Shown here one piece after another: positions 30,111 to 39,335 of a stretch of 58,923 nucleotides of DNA. The stretch is from NCBI GenBank assembly GCA_945869725.1, contig CAMBPO010000009.1:1-58923 (forward strand). The letters run 5' to 3'. The translations under genes and the position numbers were made by a program. The notes beneath the pieces are model-generated. The model was not told where the DNA came from and searched no databases. It saw nothing but the letters and a program-made list of their open reading frames with translations. This DNA is from Klebsiella pneumoniae. GTDB taxonomy: Bacteria; Pseudomonadota; Gammaproteobacteria; Pseudomonadales; Pseudohongiellaceae. Every line of letters starts with the position of its first letter. Positions within the stretch are counted from its first letter, which is position 1.

Positions 30111-31319
30111 TCAAACGCGGCGAGCCGAATCAATGGAAATTGCCAGATTATCGGCACTGGTAAAAACACGAACATTGCTCTTTTCAGGGTTTCCGGCTTC
30201 AGCTAACGAGCGACGATAACGCTCGCTTCGGCGGGTCTGATCAGCAACCTCTCCTACCAGCTGACCACAGGCTGCACCGATATCGTCACCCCGAGTGGTC
30301 CTCACCGTCACGGTAAAGCGCGCTTCCTGCAAAATTTGGCGAAAATTACTGATCGCATTATTGCTAGGCCTGCGGTAATCAGACTGGGAAAACGGATTAA
30401 AAGGAATCAGATTGACCTTACACGGAAAATCCCGTAACAACGTGGCCAATTCCTGGGCATGCTGCTTTTGATCATTAACACCTGAGATCAGGGTGTATTC
30501 GATTACCGGTACCCGCTTGTCAGGCAGACTATCCATGTAGCCAGCAACGCTGCGAAGAAGTTCCTTAATCGGATACTTACGGTTGATCGGCACAATTTGG
30601 TTACGTAATTCATCGTTAGGTGCGTGCAAAGACACTGCAAGTGACGCATCTGTATGGAACCGTAATTTATCAATCGCAGGCACCACGCCTGCTGTGCTGA
30701 TGGTGACACGCCGTTTCGACAAACCATAAGCATTGTCGTCCATCATCAGACTCAATGATGCCATCACATTGTCAAAATTCAGAAGCGGTTCACCCATACC
30801 CATCATCACAACATTACTCACGGAGCGTGTGGTTTTCCCTGCATGGGGTCGGGCCGGCGCAAAACCACCCAAACGATGGTTAGCCCACCACAACTGCCCG
30901 ATAATTTCGGCCGCTGTCAGATTACTGTTAAAGCCCTGCTTGCCGGTCGCACAAAAACTGCAATCCAGCGTGCATCCAGCCTGAGAAGAGATACACAAAG
31001 TTCCACGATCGTCCTCAGGTATAAACACCGTTTCTACCCGACTACCGCTGGCGACTTCTACGATCCACTTGTAACACCCATCAGCGGCCAGAAACTCCTC
31101 TACGATGATGGGCGGCCTGACCTCAGCCTGGACAAGCAGCTTTTGCTGAAGACTGTGACTGATATCAGTCATCGAGGAGAAATCCGTTACACCGCGCTGA
31201 TGTATCCACTTCATCACTTGCACAGCGCGAAACGGCTTTTCACCCATTACTTGAAAGTAAGCCTGCAACATAGGCAGGCTCATTCCCAACAGGTTTGTTT
31301 TTTCAGCCGTCTGGTTCAT
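30111..31319 (-). CDS. rlmN: 23S rRNA/tRNA (adenine-C2)-methyltransferase RlmN
   Basis: Radical-SAM enzyme methylating A2503 of 23S rRNA and A37 of some tRNAs. The 402 residues have the radical-SAM cluster cysteines C116, C120 and C123 ([16 protein letters not shown]). The SAM GEPL-like motif [13 protein letters not shown] lies near 188 and the late catalytic cysteine in [12 protein letters not shown]. The ATG at 31319 has GGGGAG seven bases ahead. Between ndk and rodZ. Confidence 0.97.
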   Translation of the reverse strand: MNQTAEKTNLLGMSLPMLQAYFQVMGEKPFRAVQVMKWIHQRGVTDFSSMTDISHSLQQKLLVQAEVRPPIIVEEFLAADGCYKWIVEVASGSRVETVFIPEDDRGTLCISSQAGCTLDCSFCATGKQGFNSNLTAAEIIGQLWWANHRLGGFAPARPHAGKTTRSVSNVVMMGMGEPLLNFDNVMASLSLMMDDNAYGLSKRRVTISTAGVVPAIDKLRFHTDASLAVSLHAPNDELRNQIVPINRKYPIKELLRSVAGYMDSLPDKRVPVIEYTLISGVNDQKQHAQELATLLRDFPCKVNLIPFNPFSQSDYRRPSNNAISNFRQILQEARFTVTVRTTRGDDIGAACGQLVGEVADQTRRSERYRRSLAEAGNPEKSNVRVFTSADNLAISIDSARRV

Positions 31320-31349
31320 CACCGGACTCCCCGCTCAAGCAACTAAAAA

Positions 31350-31778
31350 TCAGCTGCGCGCGCAAATCTCATCATTTTTGAAGAAATAAGCAATTTCACG
31401 TGCTGCAGACGTTGCAGAGTCTGAGCCATGAACTGCATTTGCATCGATTGACACCGCGAAGTCAGCCCGGATTGTGCCGGCAGCTGCATCTTTCGGATTG
31501 GTCGCACCCATCAGGTCACGATGCAGAGCAACGGCGTTTTCACCTTCCAACACCTGCACAATCACCGGGCCAGAGGTCATAAAAGAAATCAGATCCTTGA
31601 AAAAGCCACGCTCTTTATGCTCAGCATAAAAACCACCCGCGGTCTGATCAGTGAGTTGCAGCATTTTGGCTGCGACAATGCGCAGGCCAGCTTTTTCAAA
31701 TCGTGAGTAGATCTCACCGATCACACTTTTGCCGACTGCGTCCGGTTTGATAATCGATAAGGTACGTTCAATAGCCAT
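31350..31778 (-). CDS. ndk: Nucleoside diphosphate kinase
   Basis: Transfers the gamma-phosphate between nucleoside di- and triphosphates through a phosphohistidine. The 142 residues contain [12 protein letters not shown] at the N-terminus, [18 protein letters not shown] (near 93-110) and the active-site NAVHGSDS. The ATG at 31778 is preferred over the adjacent ATG at 31781 because GGAG is seven bases ahead. In many gammaproteobacteria iscS is separated from ndk by iscU, iscA, hscB, hscA and fdx; here iscS is only 120 bp upstream. Confidence 0.97.
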   Translation of the reverse strand: MAIERTLSIIKPDAVGKSVIGEIYSRFEKAGLRIVAAKMLQLTDQTAGGFYAEHKERGFFKDLISFMTSGPVIVQVLEGENAVALHRDLMGATNPKDAAAGTIRADFAVSIDANAVHGSDSATSAAREIAYFFKNDEICARS

Positions 31779-31819
31779 CATTAAGCTCCAATGCCTGTTA
31801 CTGGTCTGAAAAGGCGCGC

Positions 31820-31825
31820 ATTATA
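31820..31825 (-). promoter_or_regulatory. Candidate -10 box for ndk
   Basis: A perfect TATAAT on the minus strand, 41 bp ahead of the ndk start. No good -35 hexamer lies 16-18 bases upstream, so this is only a weak promoter call. Confidence 0.3.
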
Positions 31826-31898
31826 CTGACTTATGGTCAAGTAATTCTACAGCAACGCACCGTAACAATGCGCCAGTGCAGTATTTTCTGACTATTTA

Positions 31899-33062
31899 TC
31901 AAACGGCAGCAGTTAACTTACGGAGTTGCCTTACGTTATTGATGATAGCAATCACAGCTGTTTCGATGTCAGCCCGGGTTGTATAACGACCTATCGATAC
32001 TCTGAGTGCGCTTTGCGCGAATTCATCTGACACGCCAAGACCGCGCAGCACATACGAAGGCTCCAGTGTTGCAGACATACATGCGGAACCCGAAGACACC
32101 GCCAACTGCCGTAAAGACATCAAAAGTGACTCCCCATCAACCCCTGAGAATCCCAAATTCATAATACCTGGTGCGCACTGCGTTTTATGTCCATGCAACT
32201 GCCAACCCGGTAGCGCCGCAAGACTATCGAGGAAAAGGTTTCGTAGCTCGGTTAATCGCACGGACTCTTCACTGATCAGTTCACCGGCCAATCGGAAGGC
32301 TTCGCCCATTCCAACTAACTGGTGAGTGGGTAATGTTCCCGAGCGCATACCTCGTTCGTGCCCACCACCATGAATCTGAGCAACCAGATCAACTCTGGGA
32401 TCACGACGAACAAACAGCGCTCCCACCCCCTTCGGGCCATAAACTTTATGCGCCGATAGTGACATGAGGTCAATGTTTGTTGCAGACAAGTCTATCGGAA
32501 GTTTGCCAACACTCTGAGCCGCATCAACATGAAACAGAACTCCTCGGGCACGAGTTACCGCGGCAAGCGCGAGAAGATCATGCGCGGATCCAATTTCATT
32601 GTTTACATGCATTAATGACACAAGAACAGTATCGGTGCGTATTGCCCTGTCGAGCTGCTCAGCACTAATCAAACCATCAGCATCGGGGCGCAGATAACTC
32701 ACCTCAAACCCATGGGACTCAAGGTGCCGACAACTGTCCAGTACCGCTTTGTGCTCAATACATGAGGTAATAATGTGACGCCCACGATCGGCATAAAACT
32801 CAGCAGCACCTTTGATCGCCAGATTGTCGGCCTCTGTTGCCCCGGAGGTCCAAACGATTTCTCTGGGGTCACAACTCAACAGATCAGAAACATGGCGGCG
32901 AGCGGTCTCCACTTCCTGCTCCGCCTGCCACCCATAAATATGTGATCTCGACGCTGGATTGGCAAAAACACCACCTAAAGAGAGACACTCGGACATACGA
33001 GTCGCCACCCGCGGATCGACCGGAGTAGTAGCGGCGTAATCAAGATAAATAGGCAACTGCAT
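31899..33062 (-). CDS. iscS: Cysteine desulfurase IscS with shortened C-terminus
   Basis: PLP enzyme that takes sulfur from cysteine to a persulfide for Fe-S clusters and tRNA thiolation. The 387 residues align without gaps to E. coli IscS numbering: [18 protein letters not shown] at the start, PLP lysine K206 in SAHK and catalytic C328 in [18 protein letters not shown]. It ends ...[11 protein letters not shown], where E. coli IscS (404 residues) continues about 17 more; that tail has been reported as an IscU-binding element. The codons past the stop show no remnant of it. The ATG at 33062 is 22 bp after iscR. The next gene is ndk, not iscU. Confidence 0.95.
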   Translation of the reverse strand: MQLPIYLDYAATTPVDPRVATRMSECLSLGGVFANPASRSHIYGWQAEQEVETARRHVSDLLSCDPREIVWTSGATEADNLAIKGAAEFYADRGRHIITSCIEHKAVLDSCRHLESHGFEVSYLRPDADGLISAEQLDRAIRTDTVLVSLMHVNNEIGSAHDLLALAAVTRARGVLFHVDAAQSVGKLPIDLSATNIDLMSLSAHKVYGPKGVGALFVRRDPRVDLVAQIHGGGHERGMRSGTLPTHQLVGMGEAFRLAGELISEESVRLTELRNLFLDSLAALPGWQLHGHKTQCAPGIMNLGFSGVDGESLLMSLRQLAVSSGSACMSATLEPSYVLRGLGVSDEFAQSALRVSIGRYTTRADIETAVIAIINNVRQLRKLTAAV

Positions 33063-33084
33063 ACTTTCTACTTCCCCCAAAAAG

Positions 33085-33558
33085 TCAGGATATCAGGCGC
33101 AGATCCTTGACAATAAGCTCACGCCGCTCATCCTGATAACTGGAAATCCTGCGGACATCCTGCCGAGCCATCAGATCAGCAAGGCTGATACCGCGCAGAA
33201 AATCATGAATCTGCTGACTCAGGTCTTCCCACAAATAGTGTGTCAGACACGTTTCACCTTGTTGACAATTGCCAAGTCCATGGCACTTCGTAGCATCAAC
33301 AGATTCATCTACCGCATCAATGATATCAACAATCGCAATCTGACTTGTTGTCTTACCCAGACGATAACCACCTCCCGGCCCTCTGACGCTCTGAACGAGT
33401 TCACTACGTCGCAAGCGCGCAAACAATTGTTCCAGGTAAGACAAGGAAATATCCTGGCGAACAGAAATATCAGAAAGAGTCACCGGTTCTCGATCCGCAT
33501 GTATTGCCAAATCAAGCATCGCGGTTACTGCGTAGCGCCCCTTGGTCGTAAGCCTCAT
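33085..33558 (-). CDS. iscR: Fe-S cluster regulator IscR
   Basis: Rrf2-family winged-helix regulator, usually repressing isc genes when it carries a [2Fe-2S] cluster. The 157 residues begin [18 protein letters not shown]. The DNA-binding helix includes [20 protein letters not shown], and the cluster ligands C92, C98, C104 and H107 match E. coli IscR exactly, so the sensor appears intact. RBS AGGG is eight bases ahead. First gene of what remains of the isc operon; divergent from the PHP gene, with 121 bp between them. Confidence 0.95.
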   Translation of the reverse strand: MRLTTKGRYAVTAMLDLAIHADREPVTLSDISVRQDISLSYLEQLFARLRRSELVQSVRGPGGGYRLGKTTSQIAIVDIIDAVDESVDATKCHGLGNCQQGETCLTHYLWEDLSQQIHDFLRGISLADLMARQDVRRISSYQDERRELIVKDLRLIS

Positions 33559-33679
33559 TGGTCATACCCTCAGAATTTGTGTGGGATTATGAAATACCAC
33601 AGTAATTTAATCAACTATTCCTCTGCTCGTTAAGCATCGCTGGTTTACAAGGCTTGGCCGCTGACGTAGGCTGCGCCAC

Positions 33680-34546
33680 ATGATTGATTTGCACTCACAT
33701 ACTTGGTTGTCCGACGGAGATCTTGCTCCGGAGGAGCTCTGTGCCCGAGCACTCTCGCTGGGAATCAGACAACTTGCTATCACCGATCATGACACCATTG
33801 GTGCTCATCACCAACTGAGGCAATTTAGCAACGTCAATCTGCAGCTCATTACGGGAGTTGAAATTTCTACCAACTGGGATGGCCGCGAAGTACATGTGGT
33901 CGCTTTGTTATTGGATATTGATAATACGGGTCTCCAAACACTTCTTCGGCATCAGCAGAGCCTGCGAAAGATACGTGCAGAAAATATAGCTGACCAGATG
34001 CAGCGCGCCGGCATTAGCGGACTGCACGATTATCTCGAGCAATTGCCATGTGAATCTGTTGGCAGAAGCCATATTGCTTCCTTCTTGGTTGATGCCGGAT
34101 ACGTTGGCTCCAAACAACTGGCTTTTAGTAAATACCTTGGCAAAGGGGGCAAATTTCAAGCCAGTATTCCGTGGTGCGATCTGCAGCAGGCTACCAGTAT
34201 TGTGCGGCAGGCCGGCGGGCTGTCAGTACTGGCACACCCAGACCGATATGACTTTAACGGCGCAAGACTAAAAAGACTGATGGCGACATTTGCAGAAGCT
34301 GGCGGTGATGCTGTTGAAGTCAGTTACTCAAATCTGCACCCGGAAAAAATGTCAGCGCTGGCACAACAGACATTACAGGCAGGACTCTGGGCATCAGTGG
34401 GTTCAGATTTCCATACACCTTCTAACAACTGGATGGATCTGGGTCGGATAAGGCAGCTTCCGGCCGGTTGCGCGGACCGAGCCATCTGGTATCACCCGCG
34501 CTGGAACATCTCACTGCCAGCAAATGTGCCTGCAGTGCACAAATAA
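33680..34546 (+). CDS. PHP-domain phosphoesterase, RNase AM (YciV/TrpH) type
   Basis: Predicted metal-dependent 5'-3' exoribonuclease or 3',5'-nucleotide bisphosphatase of the RNase AM family. The 288 residues have the PHP motifs DLHSHTWLSDGDL at 3-15, ITDHDTIGA near 35, the ITGVEIST segment near 58, VLAHPDRYD near 187 and late GSDFHTPSN. All metal-ligand histidines and aspartates appear present. In E. coli the gene (yciV/rnm) lies near trp genes; here it is divergent from iscR. Convergent with the zinc-ribbon gene, 13 bp away. Confidence 0.9.
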   Translation: MIDLHSHTWLSDGDLAPEELCARALSLGIRQLAITDHDTIGAHHQLRQFSNVNLQLITGVEISTNWDGREVHVVALLLDIDNTGLQTLLRHQQSLRKIRAENIADQMQRAGISGLHDYLEQLPCESVGRSHIASFLVDAGYVGSKQLAFSKYLGKGGKFQASIPWCDLQQATSIVRQAGGLSVLAHPDRYDFNGARLKRLMATFAEAGGDAVEVSYSNLHPEKMSALAQQTLQAGLWASVGSDFHTPSNNWMDLGRIRQLPAGCADRAIWYHPRWNISLPANVPAVHK

Positions 34547-34559
34547 TCAAATCGACGAA

Positions 34560-34949
34560 TCAACGACGACGCTTTAACGACGCGACGAGGCCCTTGAAAA
34601 TATCCATCAAGGTTTCGTGTTTGTAATCGGTAAACTCGCCCGCGTCCATAAACATGCCGTGTTCAGCACACGCTTCGTATTCAAGATGTGGCTGACGGGA
34701 ATCATTCAATTTTTGCATTGGTTTTTGACAACGGGGACACTGAATATCGCGTACACGATTGTAAGTCTTTCCTATGCGAGGATCACCGCCATCCAGAAAA
34801 TCGGACATCCATGAATCTTTAAGCTGTTCAGCTTCGCCATTGTCAAACCACAGCCCCTGACAACCTGAACATTGATCAATCACCACTGTACCATGCAGTA
34901 CTTCCACTGATCGCTCATTCATTTTTGCATTACATTTAGGACAATCCAT
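34560..34949 (-). CDS. Double zinc-ribbon (zf-TFIIB-like) protein
   Basis: Small soluble 129-residue protein. A TFIIB-type zinc ribbon uses C3, C6, C27 and C30 (MDCPKC...CSGCQGLWFDNGE), and a second partial ribbon uses C71, C74, C94 and H97 (CPRCQ...CAEHGMFMDAGEF). Ends with a basic tail. Such proteins are widespread but functionally uncharacterised. Strong RBS AAGGAG. It is not clearly coupled to its neighbours: the next gene upstream is 223 bp away, and I see nothing recognisable in that AT-rich gap. Confidence 0.85.
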   Translation of the reverse strand: MDCPKCNAKMNERSVEVLHGTVVIDQCSGCQGLWFDNGEAEQLKDSWMSDFLDGGDPRIGKTYNRVRDIQCPRCQKPMQKLNDSRQPHLEYEACAEHGMFMDAGEFTDYKHETLMDIFKGLVASLKRRR

Positions 34950-35172
34950 CTTTATCTCCTTGCTGAATCTGAATCTTAGTGTTCAGCACCAGACTTGAAA
35001 TTATCATCGCAGTTTCAATCGCAGCCATCTGATTCAAAGACAGAATCAATCACAATCTGCGACAAGCTGTTAGTCTATAAGTTAAAGCGAAAGCATGACA
35101 GCGTGACCTTTGTCTTTAACAGCACCCTAAAGCTAAGAATCAAATCCTATTATCGATACATGCAGCAAATGA

Positions 35173-36222
35173 CTAATACTGATAACGGATAGCAGCCATC
35201 TGTAACTCTTGTGGAGTTGACCTGCCTTGTTGACAGGAAAGCAGAGATTCTCTGTCGATGCTGAACACAATATCACGTCTTGACGCATCCGCCATGGCAT
35301 CGCCCGCCCCCAGCAGAACCACGTTGACGGACTCATTTGCCGATAAACCACGCAACCCGGCGCTGTAGTCACACAACAATTCAAAGAGCCTGCCTTGAAA
35401 AATTTCAAGTGCGCGCTGCGCCTGTTCACGACTCTGTTGTTCAGCTTTTTCGCGTTCATTTTTTAACAGAACGGACTGCTCATTCATTCTTGCTTGCAAT
35501 GCTTGCAAGCTCAGACTCAACTCTTCTCTTGAAGTGATCCAACGCTCCTGGGTTGCCTGATCCGGCAAGGTTTCAGAAGATACCGCCTGTTGACGAATCT
35601 GCTCTCTGAGCTCACTTAATGCCTGCAATTGCTGATCGAGCTCCAATCGGATGCCCTGCACCTCATTGCTGATCGCAATCCTTGTGCTGTCTTCTATCTG
35701 CCCCAGTGATTGCAAGGTCTGAACTGAGGTCACTGCCAGTGCAAGACCACGCTCAATCGCTGGTATTTCTTGTATAGAAGAAATCTGCTGCATCATTTCA
35801 CGATAAAAGACTGCGACCTCATCCGTACGCATGGATAAAGCCAATTGATCGCGCATGGCTTCAAAATCCGGACGTTGAACAACTCCTTGCAGGATCAGAC
35901 CGTCCAACTGACTACTTAGCTGCTCAAGAGAGCCACCAAAAGAATCCATCATTGGAAATTCAGAGGGTTGCCAGTTACTGCTAACCTCAAGCATCACCCC
36001 AAATCCTTGAAGGTACCGCCCTCTGATATCACCAGCCCTTGGACTGAAAACACCACGGCGCTCATTCAAGCCCAAACCATCTGCCAGCGTTGAACTCAGC
36101 AGACTAATATTCTGCCGCATGACTTGCATCTCATCATCAACAGTCTGCGCATTGACGGACGCCACAAACGCCGCCATTAAAAAACCCGACAACAACAGGC
36201 ATGGTCGACTGGAGTAGCTCAT
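35173..36222 (-). CDS. Unknown exported coiled-coil protein of the ECF operon
   Basis: I do not recognise this family. The 349 residues begin with a signal peptide (about 1-25, cleaved near SVNA/QT), so it should be periplasmic. A region at about 25-110 contains GRYLQGFGVMLEVSS. A long helical part (about 165-280) is rich in Gln, Glu and Ser and is predicted coiled coil (LDQQLQALSELREQIRQQAV and later EKAEQQSREQAQRALEIF). The C-terminus has SANESVNVVLLGAGDAM, then RRDIVFSIDRESL. Its ATG overlaps the anti-sigma stop by 4 bp (ATGA), so translation is coupled. Likely a sensor or effector of the ECF system (inference). Confidence 0.85.
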   Translation of the reverse strand: MSYSSRPCLLLSGFLMAAFVASVNAQTVDDEMQVMRQNISLLSSTLADGLGLNERRGVFSPRAGDIRGRYLQGFGVMLEVSSNWQPSEFPMMDSFGGSLEQLSSQLDGLILQGVVQRPDFEAMRDQLALSMRTDEVAVFYREMMQQISSIQEIPAIERGLALAVTSVQTLQSLGQIEDSTRIAISNEVQGIRLELDQQLQALSELREQIRQQAVSSETLPDQATQERWITSREELSLSLQALQARMNEQSVLLKNEREKAEQQSREQAQRALEIFQGRLFELLCDYSAGLRGLSANESVNVVLLGAGDAMADASRRDIVFSIDRESLLSCQQGRSTPQELQMAAIRYQY

Positions 36223-36863
36223 GGCGCCTCCTGATACAGGACATAACTGGCAAGCTGCCTGACAGAGTCCACTGTTTGAAAATCACGATTCATCAGCTGT
36301 TCAAATCCCGCATCCATACGCTGCACATCCAGAGCGCGTTGCTGTTCAATATAGGTCATCCACTGATAGATACTGTCCGCTGTAGTTTGGCCGTGCGTTT
36401 GTAACGCCGCCTCTACCCATTCCCGTGTCTCAGTCTTGCTGGCATTGGCGTGCGCAGACAGATATTCATCTAATTGCTCAGCGCTCAAACCTGCTGACTG
36501 AACACCAAAACTAACGGACAACCCCTGCGGCCCCACAGATAGTCTGGTCTGAGTTATCACCGCAACAGCAAGCAGAAGACTGGCCACCAACGGCAGCCAC
36601 TGACGGATCGTTGGCCACTGGTAAAAGCGGCTGGCCAGTGGCTTTCTTCTGCTTGTTGATTTGACGATGCCACAGCGATCCCAGTCCGGCAAAGGAATAG
36701 ACTGCCAACGCAACAATTCTCCGGGCACACCGCGCAGGGATAACAACTCTTGCCGACAATCCCTGCAAGTATCCAAATGCACACGATGCCGCTGAAGAGC
36801 TTCAGCAGGAACATCAGCATCACAGTGATCAGCAATTATTTCAGGTGTATGTGGGCAGCTCAT
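36219..36863 (-). CDS. Zinc-binding anti-sigma factor
   Basis: Membrane-bound inhibitor of the preceding ECF sigma factor. The 214 residues hold an N-terminal cytoplasmic ZAS-type zinc motif (H29-x3-C33-x2-C36, HLDTCRDC), one membrane helix (about 88-104, LPLVASLLLAVAVI) and a periplasmic domain of about 105 residues. The periplasmic part has helical segments such as LSAEQLDEYLSAHANASK. Overlaps the sigma stop by 4 bp and the next gene by 4 bp. No sequence-visible protease site; signal unknown. Confidence 0.85.
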   Translation of the reverse strand: MSCPHTPEIIADHCDADVPAEALQRHRVHLDTCRDCRQELLSLRGVPGELLRWQSIPLPDWDRCGIVKSTSRRKPLASRFYQWPTIRQWLPLVASLLLAVAVITQTRLSVGPQGLSVSFGVQSAGLSAEQLDEYLSAHANASKTETREWVEAALQTHGQTTADSIYQWMTYIEQQRALDVQRMDAGFEQLMNRDFQTVDSVRQLASYVLYQEAP

Positions 36864-37411
36864 GTTTGCGCCTCGATCATGGATTTTAAGTTTTTAAGGG
36901 CTGTGTAAAACCGGGTTTTAGCGGTATTAACCGGGATATCCTGCAAGGGTGCAATCTCTTCAAATGTCAGTGCCTGAAACACTTTTAACTCCACAATCAA
37001 ACGTTGGGCAGGAGGCAGTCTCGACATAAATTGAGTGATCCACTGGTTCATTTCAGTTTCAAGGTATGCATCCAGAGGGCCCTGCAGATCGTTTGCAGGC
37101 TCGGGAGTTCCCTCTTCGAACCAGTCTTCAATCTCTGGCCCAGCCTGCCTTCGCCTAATCAGATCCACTGCTTTGTTGTGCACAATTCGAAACAACCAGG
37201 TACTGAACTGTGATTCTCCCCGAAACCTGTATAAATTGCGGTAGACCCCCAAAAACACATCCTGGACAAGATCCAAAGCATCATCGGGATTGTTAAGCAG
37301 CCGCAGTCCGAGGTTGTATACCCGCCTTTCATGGCGACGAACTAATGCATCCCAGGCGGGTAAAGACCCGGCAAGCGCGGCAGCAATCAACTGATTGTCG
37401 GATTGGTCCAT
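36860..37411 (-). CDS. ECF-family RNA polymerase sigma factor
   Basis: Alternative sigma factor that directs RNA polymerase to a stress regulon. The 183 residues have sigma region 2 (DALDLVQDVFLGVYRNLYRF, then FSTWLFRIVHNKAVDLIRRR, about 45-90) and region 4 (LPPAQRLIVELKVFQALTFE and TAKTRFYTALKNLK, about 128-178). There is no region 1 or 3, as in the ECF class. The ATG at 37411 is used; the frame could begin ten codons earlier. Its promoter was not identified by eye. First gene of a three-gene coupled operon. Confidence 0.9.
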   Translation of the reverse strand: MDQSDNQLIAAALAGSLPAWDALVRRHERRVYNLGLRLLNNPDDALDLVQDVFLGVYRNLYRFRGESQFSTWLFRIVHNKAVDLIRRRQAGPEIEDWFEEGTPEPANDLQGPLDAYLETEMNQWITQFMSRLPPAQRLIVELKVFQALTFEEIAPLQDIPVNTAKTRFYTALKNLKSMIEAQT

Positions 37412-37497
37412 GTTTCTCGAGGGGTTTGTCGATACTGGCACAAGAATAGTTTGGGTGAGTTTGCCCTTTTAGTTTATAGAATGGAATGCCTGCCGTA

Positions 37498-37574
37498 GCC
37501 GTCCCCAGCGGGAAGTTCCTCGGCACGGCGCTACGCGCCTGATTGTGCCTCGCTCTCTTCCCGCTGGGGACGGC
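37498..37574. repeat. 77-bp nested palindromic element (REP/MITE-like)
   Basis: An 18-bp perfect inverted repeat: arms 37498-37515 (starting GCCGTCCCCAG) and 37557-37574 (ending CTGGGGACGGC), 41 bp apart. Inside are nested GGCAC/GTGCC (37522-37526, 37545-37549) and GGCGC/GCGCC (37527-37531, 37535-37539, loop TAC). It folds as one long hairpin. Lies in the 195-bp gap between leuA and the ECF sigma gene. The T-run beside it (37582 on) is on the plus strand, where no gene ends, so it is not an ordinary terminator for leuA. Confidence 0.75.
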
Positions 37575-37606
37575 AATGACTGATTTTTTTTAACAACTAG
37601 GCGGAG

Positions 37607-39289
37607 TCAGGCGGTTGTTTGTTGGGCTTCGTAGATCAGCTGACTGGCGGCGCGCAGCAGTGCATTGAGCGATGAGGAAACAATGTCGCGACTGATGGCG
37701 ACGCCGGTATAGCGCTGCGTGCCACTCTTTAACTGTATGTATGTTACAGCATCAGCGTCAGCGCCCTGACTCAAGGCATGTTCACCATACTCCATGATCT
37801 CGAATTCAATATGGGTTGCTTTTTTGATTGCCTCAACAAAAGCGTCCATAACGCCATCTCCCTGTCCGTTTATGGCAAGCTTTTGACCGAAACAATCGAG
37901 CGTCGCTTTAAATCGCTCTCCTTCGCCTGATTTTTCAAAGGTAAACGTATCAAGTTTTACAGATTGCTGTGCTGCCAGAAATGTAGACTGGAACAATGAC
38001 CAGATTTTATCGGGTGAGATCTCCTGACCGGTGACCTCAGCTTCTTTCTGCACAACACGGCTGAATTCAATCTGCAGCCATCGTGGCAAATTAAAACCAA
38101 ATTTGCTTTGTAGGACATAGGCCACGCCGCCTTTGCCGGATTGACTGTTGACTCTGATCACGTCCTGATAAGTACGACCGAGATCGCGAGGATCAATCGG
38201 CAAGTAAGCGATTTCCCAGGTCGAGCCTTCCTCGTAGAGATCAAGACATTTTTTGATAGCATCCTGATGACTGCCCGAAAATGCAGTAAAAACAAGATCT
38301 CCCGCATACGGTTGTCGGGGATGAACATCAATCTGTGTGCAGGCTTTGCTAACTGAACAGATTTTGTCCATATCGCTGAAGTCGAGCATCGGGTCTATGC
38401 CCTGACTGTATAAATTCATGGCCATGGTAATGATATCCATATTGCCGGTGCGCTCTCCGTTGCCAAGTAACGTACCTTCAACACGGTCTGCGCCAGCCAT
38501 CACGGCCAACTCTGCTGCCGCAACTGCACAACCACGGTCATTATGAGTATGTAAACTCACCACCACCGAATCGCGCCTGTTGACGTGCCGGCAGAAGAAT
38601 TCAACCTGATCGGCGAAGACATTGGGTGTCGACATTTCGACGGTTGCAGGCAGATTGATAATGCACTTTTTTTCAGGAGTTGGTTGCCACACATTGATCA
38701 CTGCGTTGCAAACTTCGACCGCGTAGTCAATTTCAGTCCCGGTAAAACTTTCTGGTGAATATTGGAAAGTCCAGTCTGTTTCCGGGTACTTCTCAGCAAA
38801 CTTTTTCACATCGCGCGCACCGGCGACAGCGATATCAATAATCCCCTGTTTGCTGGTTTTAAACACTTTCTGACGCTGAACAACCGATGTTGAATTGTAG
38901 ACATGCACAATCGCGCGCTTGACACCTTTCAGGGACTCATAGGTACGGGCAATCAGTTCAGGCCGCGCCTGTGTTAACACCTGCACGGTTACGTCTTCAG
39001 GAATACGATTTTCTTCAACAAGATAACGCACAAAGTCAAAATCAGGCTGAGATGCTGAAGGAAAACCCACCTCGATTTCTTTGAAGCCTACTTCCAGAAG
39101 CAAATCAAACATCTGCTTTTTTTGATTGACTGACATCGGTTCAATCAGCGCCTGATTGCCATCGCGCAAATCAACGCTGCACCAGCGTGGCGCACCTGAG
39201 ATGAGCTGATCAGGCCAGGTTCTATCCTTTAATCCAACAGGTGGGAACGCTACATATTTTCGATGATCAAAACGATTCTGCACTGACAT
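37607..39289 (-). CDS. leuA: 2-isopropylmalate synthase (long LeuA form)
   Basis: First committed step of leucine synthesis: acetyl-CoA plus 2-oxoisovalerate. The 560 residues form a DRE-TIM barrel with SVDLRDGNQAL (about 39-49), the metal-binding HTHNDRG (near 248) and NGERTGN (near 280). A C-terminal LeuA allosteric domain (about 435-555) binds leucine. This is the roughly 560-residue form found in pseudomonads and actinobacteria rather than the 523-residue E. coli form. The ATG at 39289 follows purine-rich AGGAAAGGAAAGG. The 300-bp upstream gap holds a possible leader (separate entry). Confidence 0.95.
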   Translation of the reverse strand: MSVQNRFDHRKYVAFPPVGLKDRTWPDQLISGAPRWCSVDLRDGNQALIEPMSVNQKKQMFDLLLEVGFKEIEVGFPSASQPDFDFVRYLVEENRIPEDVTVQVLTQARPELIARTYESLKGVKRAIVHVYNSTSVVQRQKVFKTSKQGIIDIAVAGARDVKKFAEKYPETDWTFQYSPESFTGTEIDYAVEVCNAVINVWQPTPEKKCIINLPATVEMSTPNVFADQVEFFCRHVNRRDSVVVSLHTHNDRGCAVAAAELAVMAGADRVEGTLLGNGERTGNMDIITMAMNLYSQGIDPMLDFSDMDKICSVSKACTQIDVHPRQPYAGDLVFTAFSGSHQDAIKKCLDLYEEGSTWEIAYLPIDPRDLGRTYQDVIRVNSQSGKGGVAYVLQSKFGFNLPRWLQIEFSRVVQKEAEVTGQEISPDKIWSLFQSTFLAAQQSVKLDTFTFEKSGEGERFKATLDCFGQKLAINGQGDGVMDAFVEAIKKATHIEFEIMEYGEHALSQGADADAVTYIQLKSGTQRYTGVAISRDIVSSSLNALLRAASQLIYEAQQTTA

Positions 39290-39335
39290 TTGCCTTTCCT
39301 TTCCTGATTAGATTAAACACTACCCGGCTGGCAAA

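Noticed and set aside
34995..35192. Plus-strand 65-codon frame in the gap before the zinc-ribbon gene
   Set aside because: No ribosome site or family features; AT-rich low-complexity translation.
37575..37595. T-run next to the palindrome as a leuA terminator
   Set aside because: The T-run is on the plus strand, while leuA is transcribed on the minus strand.
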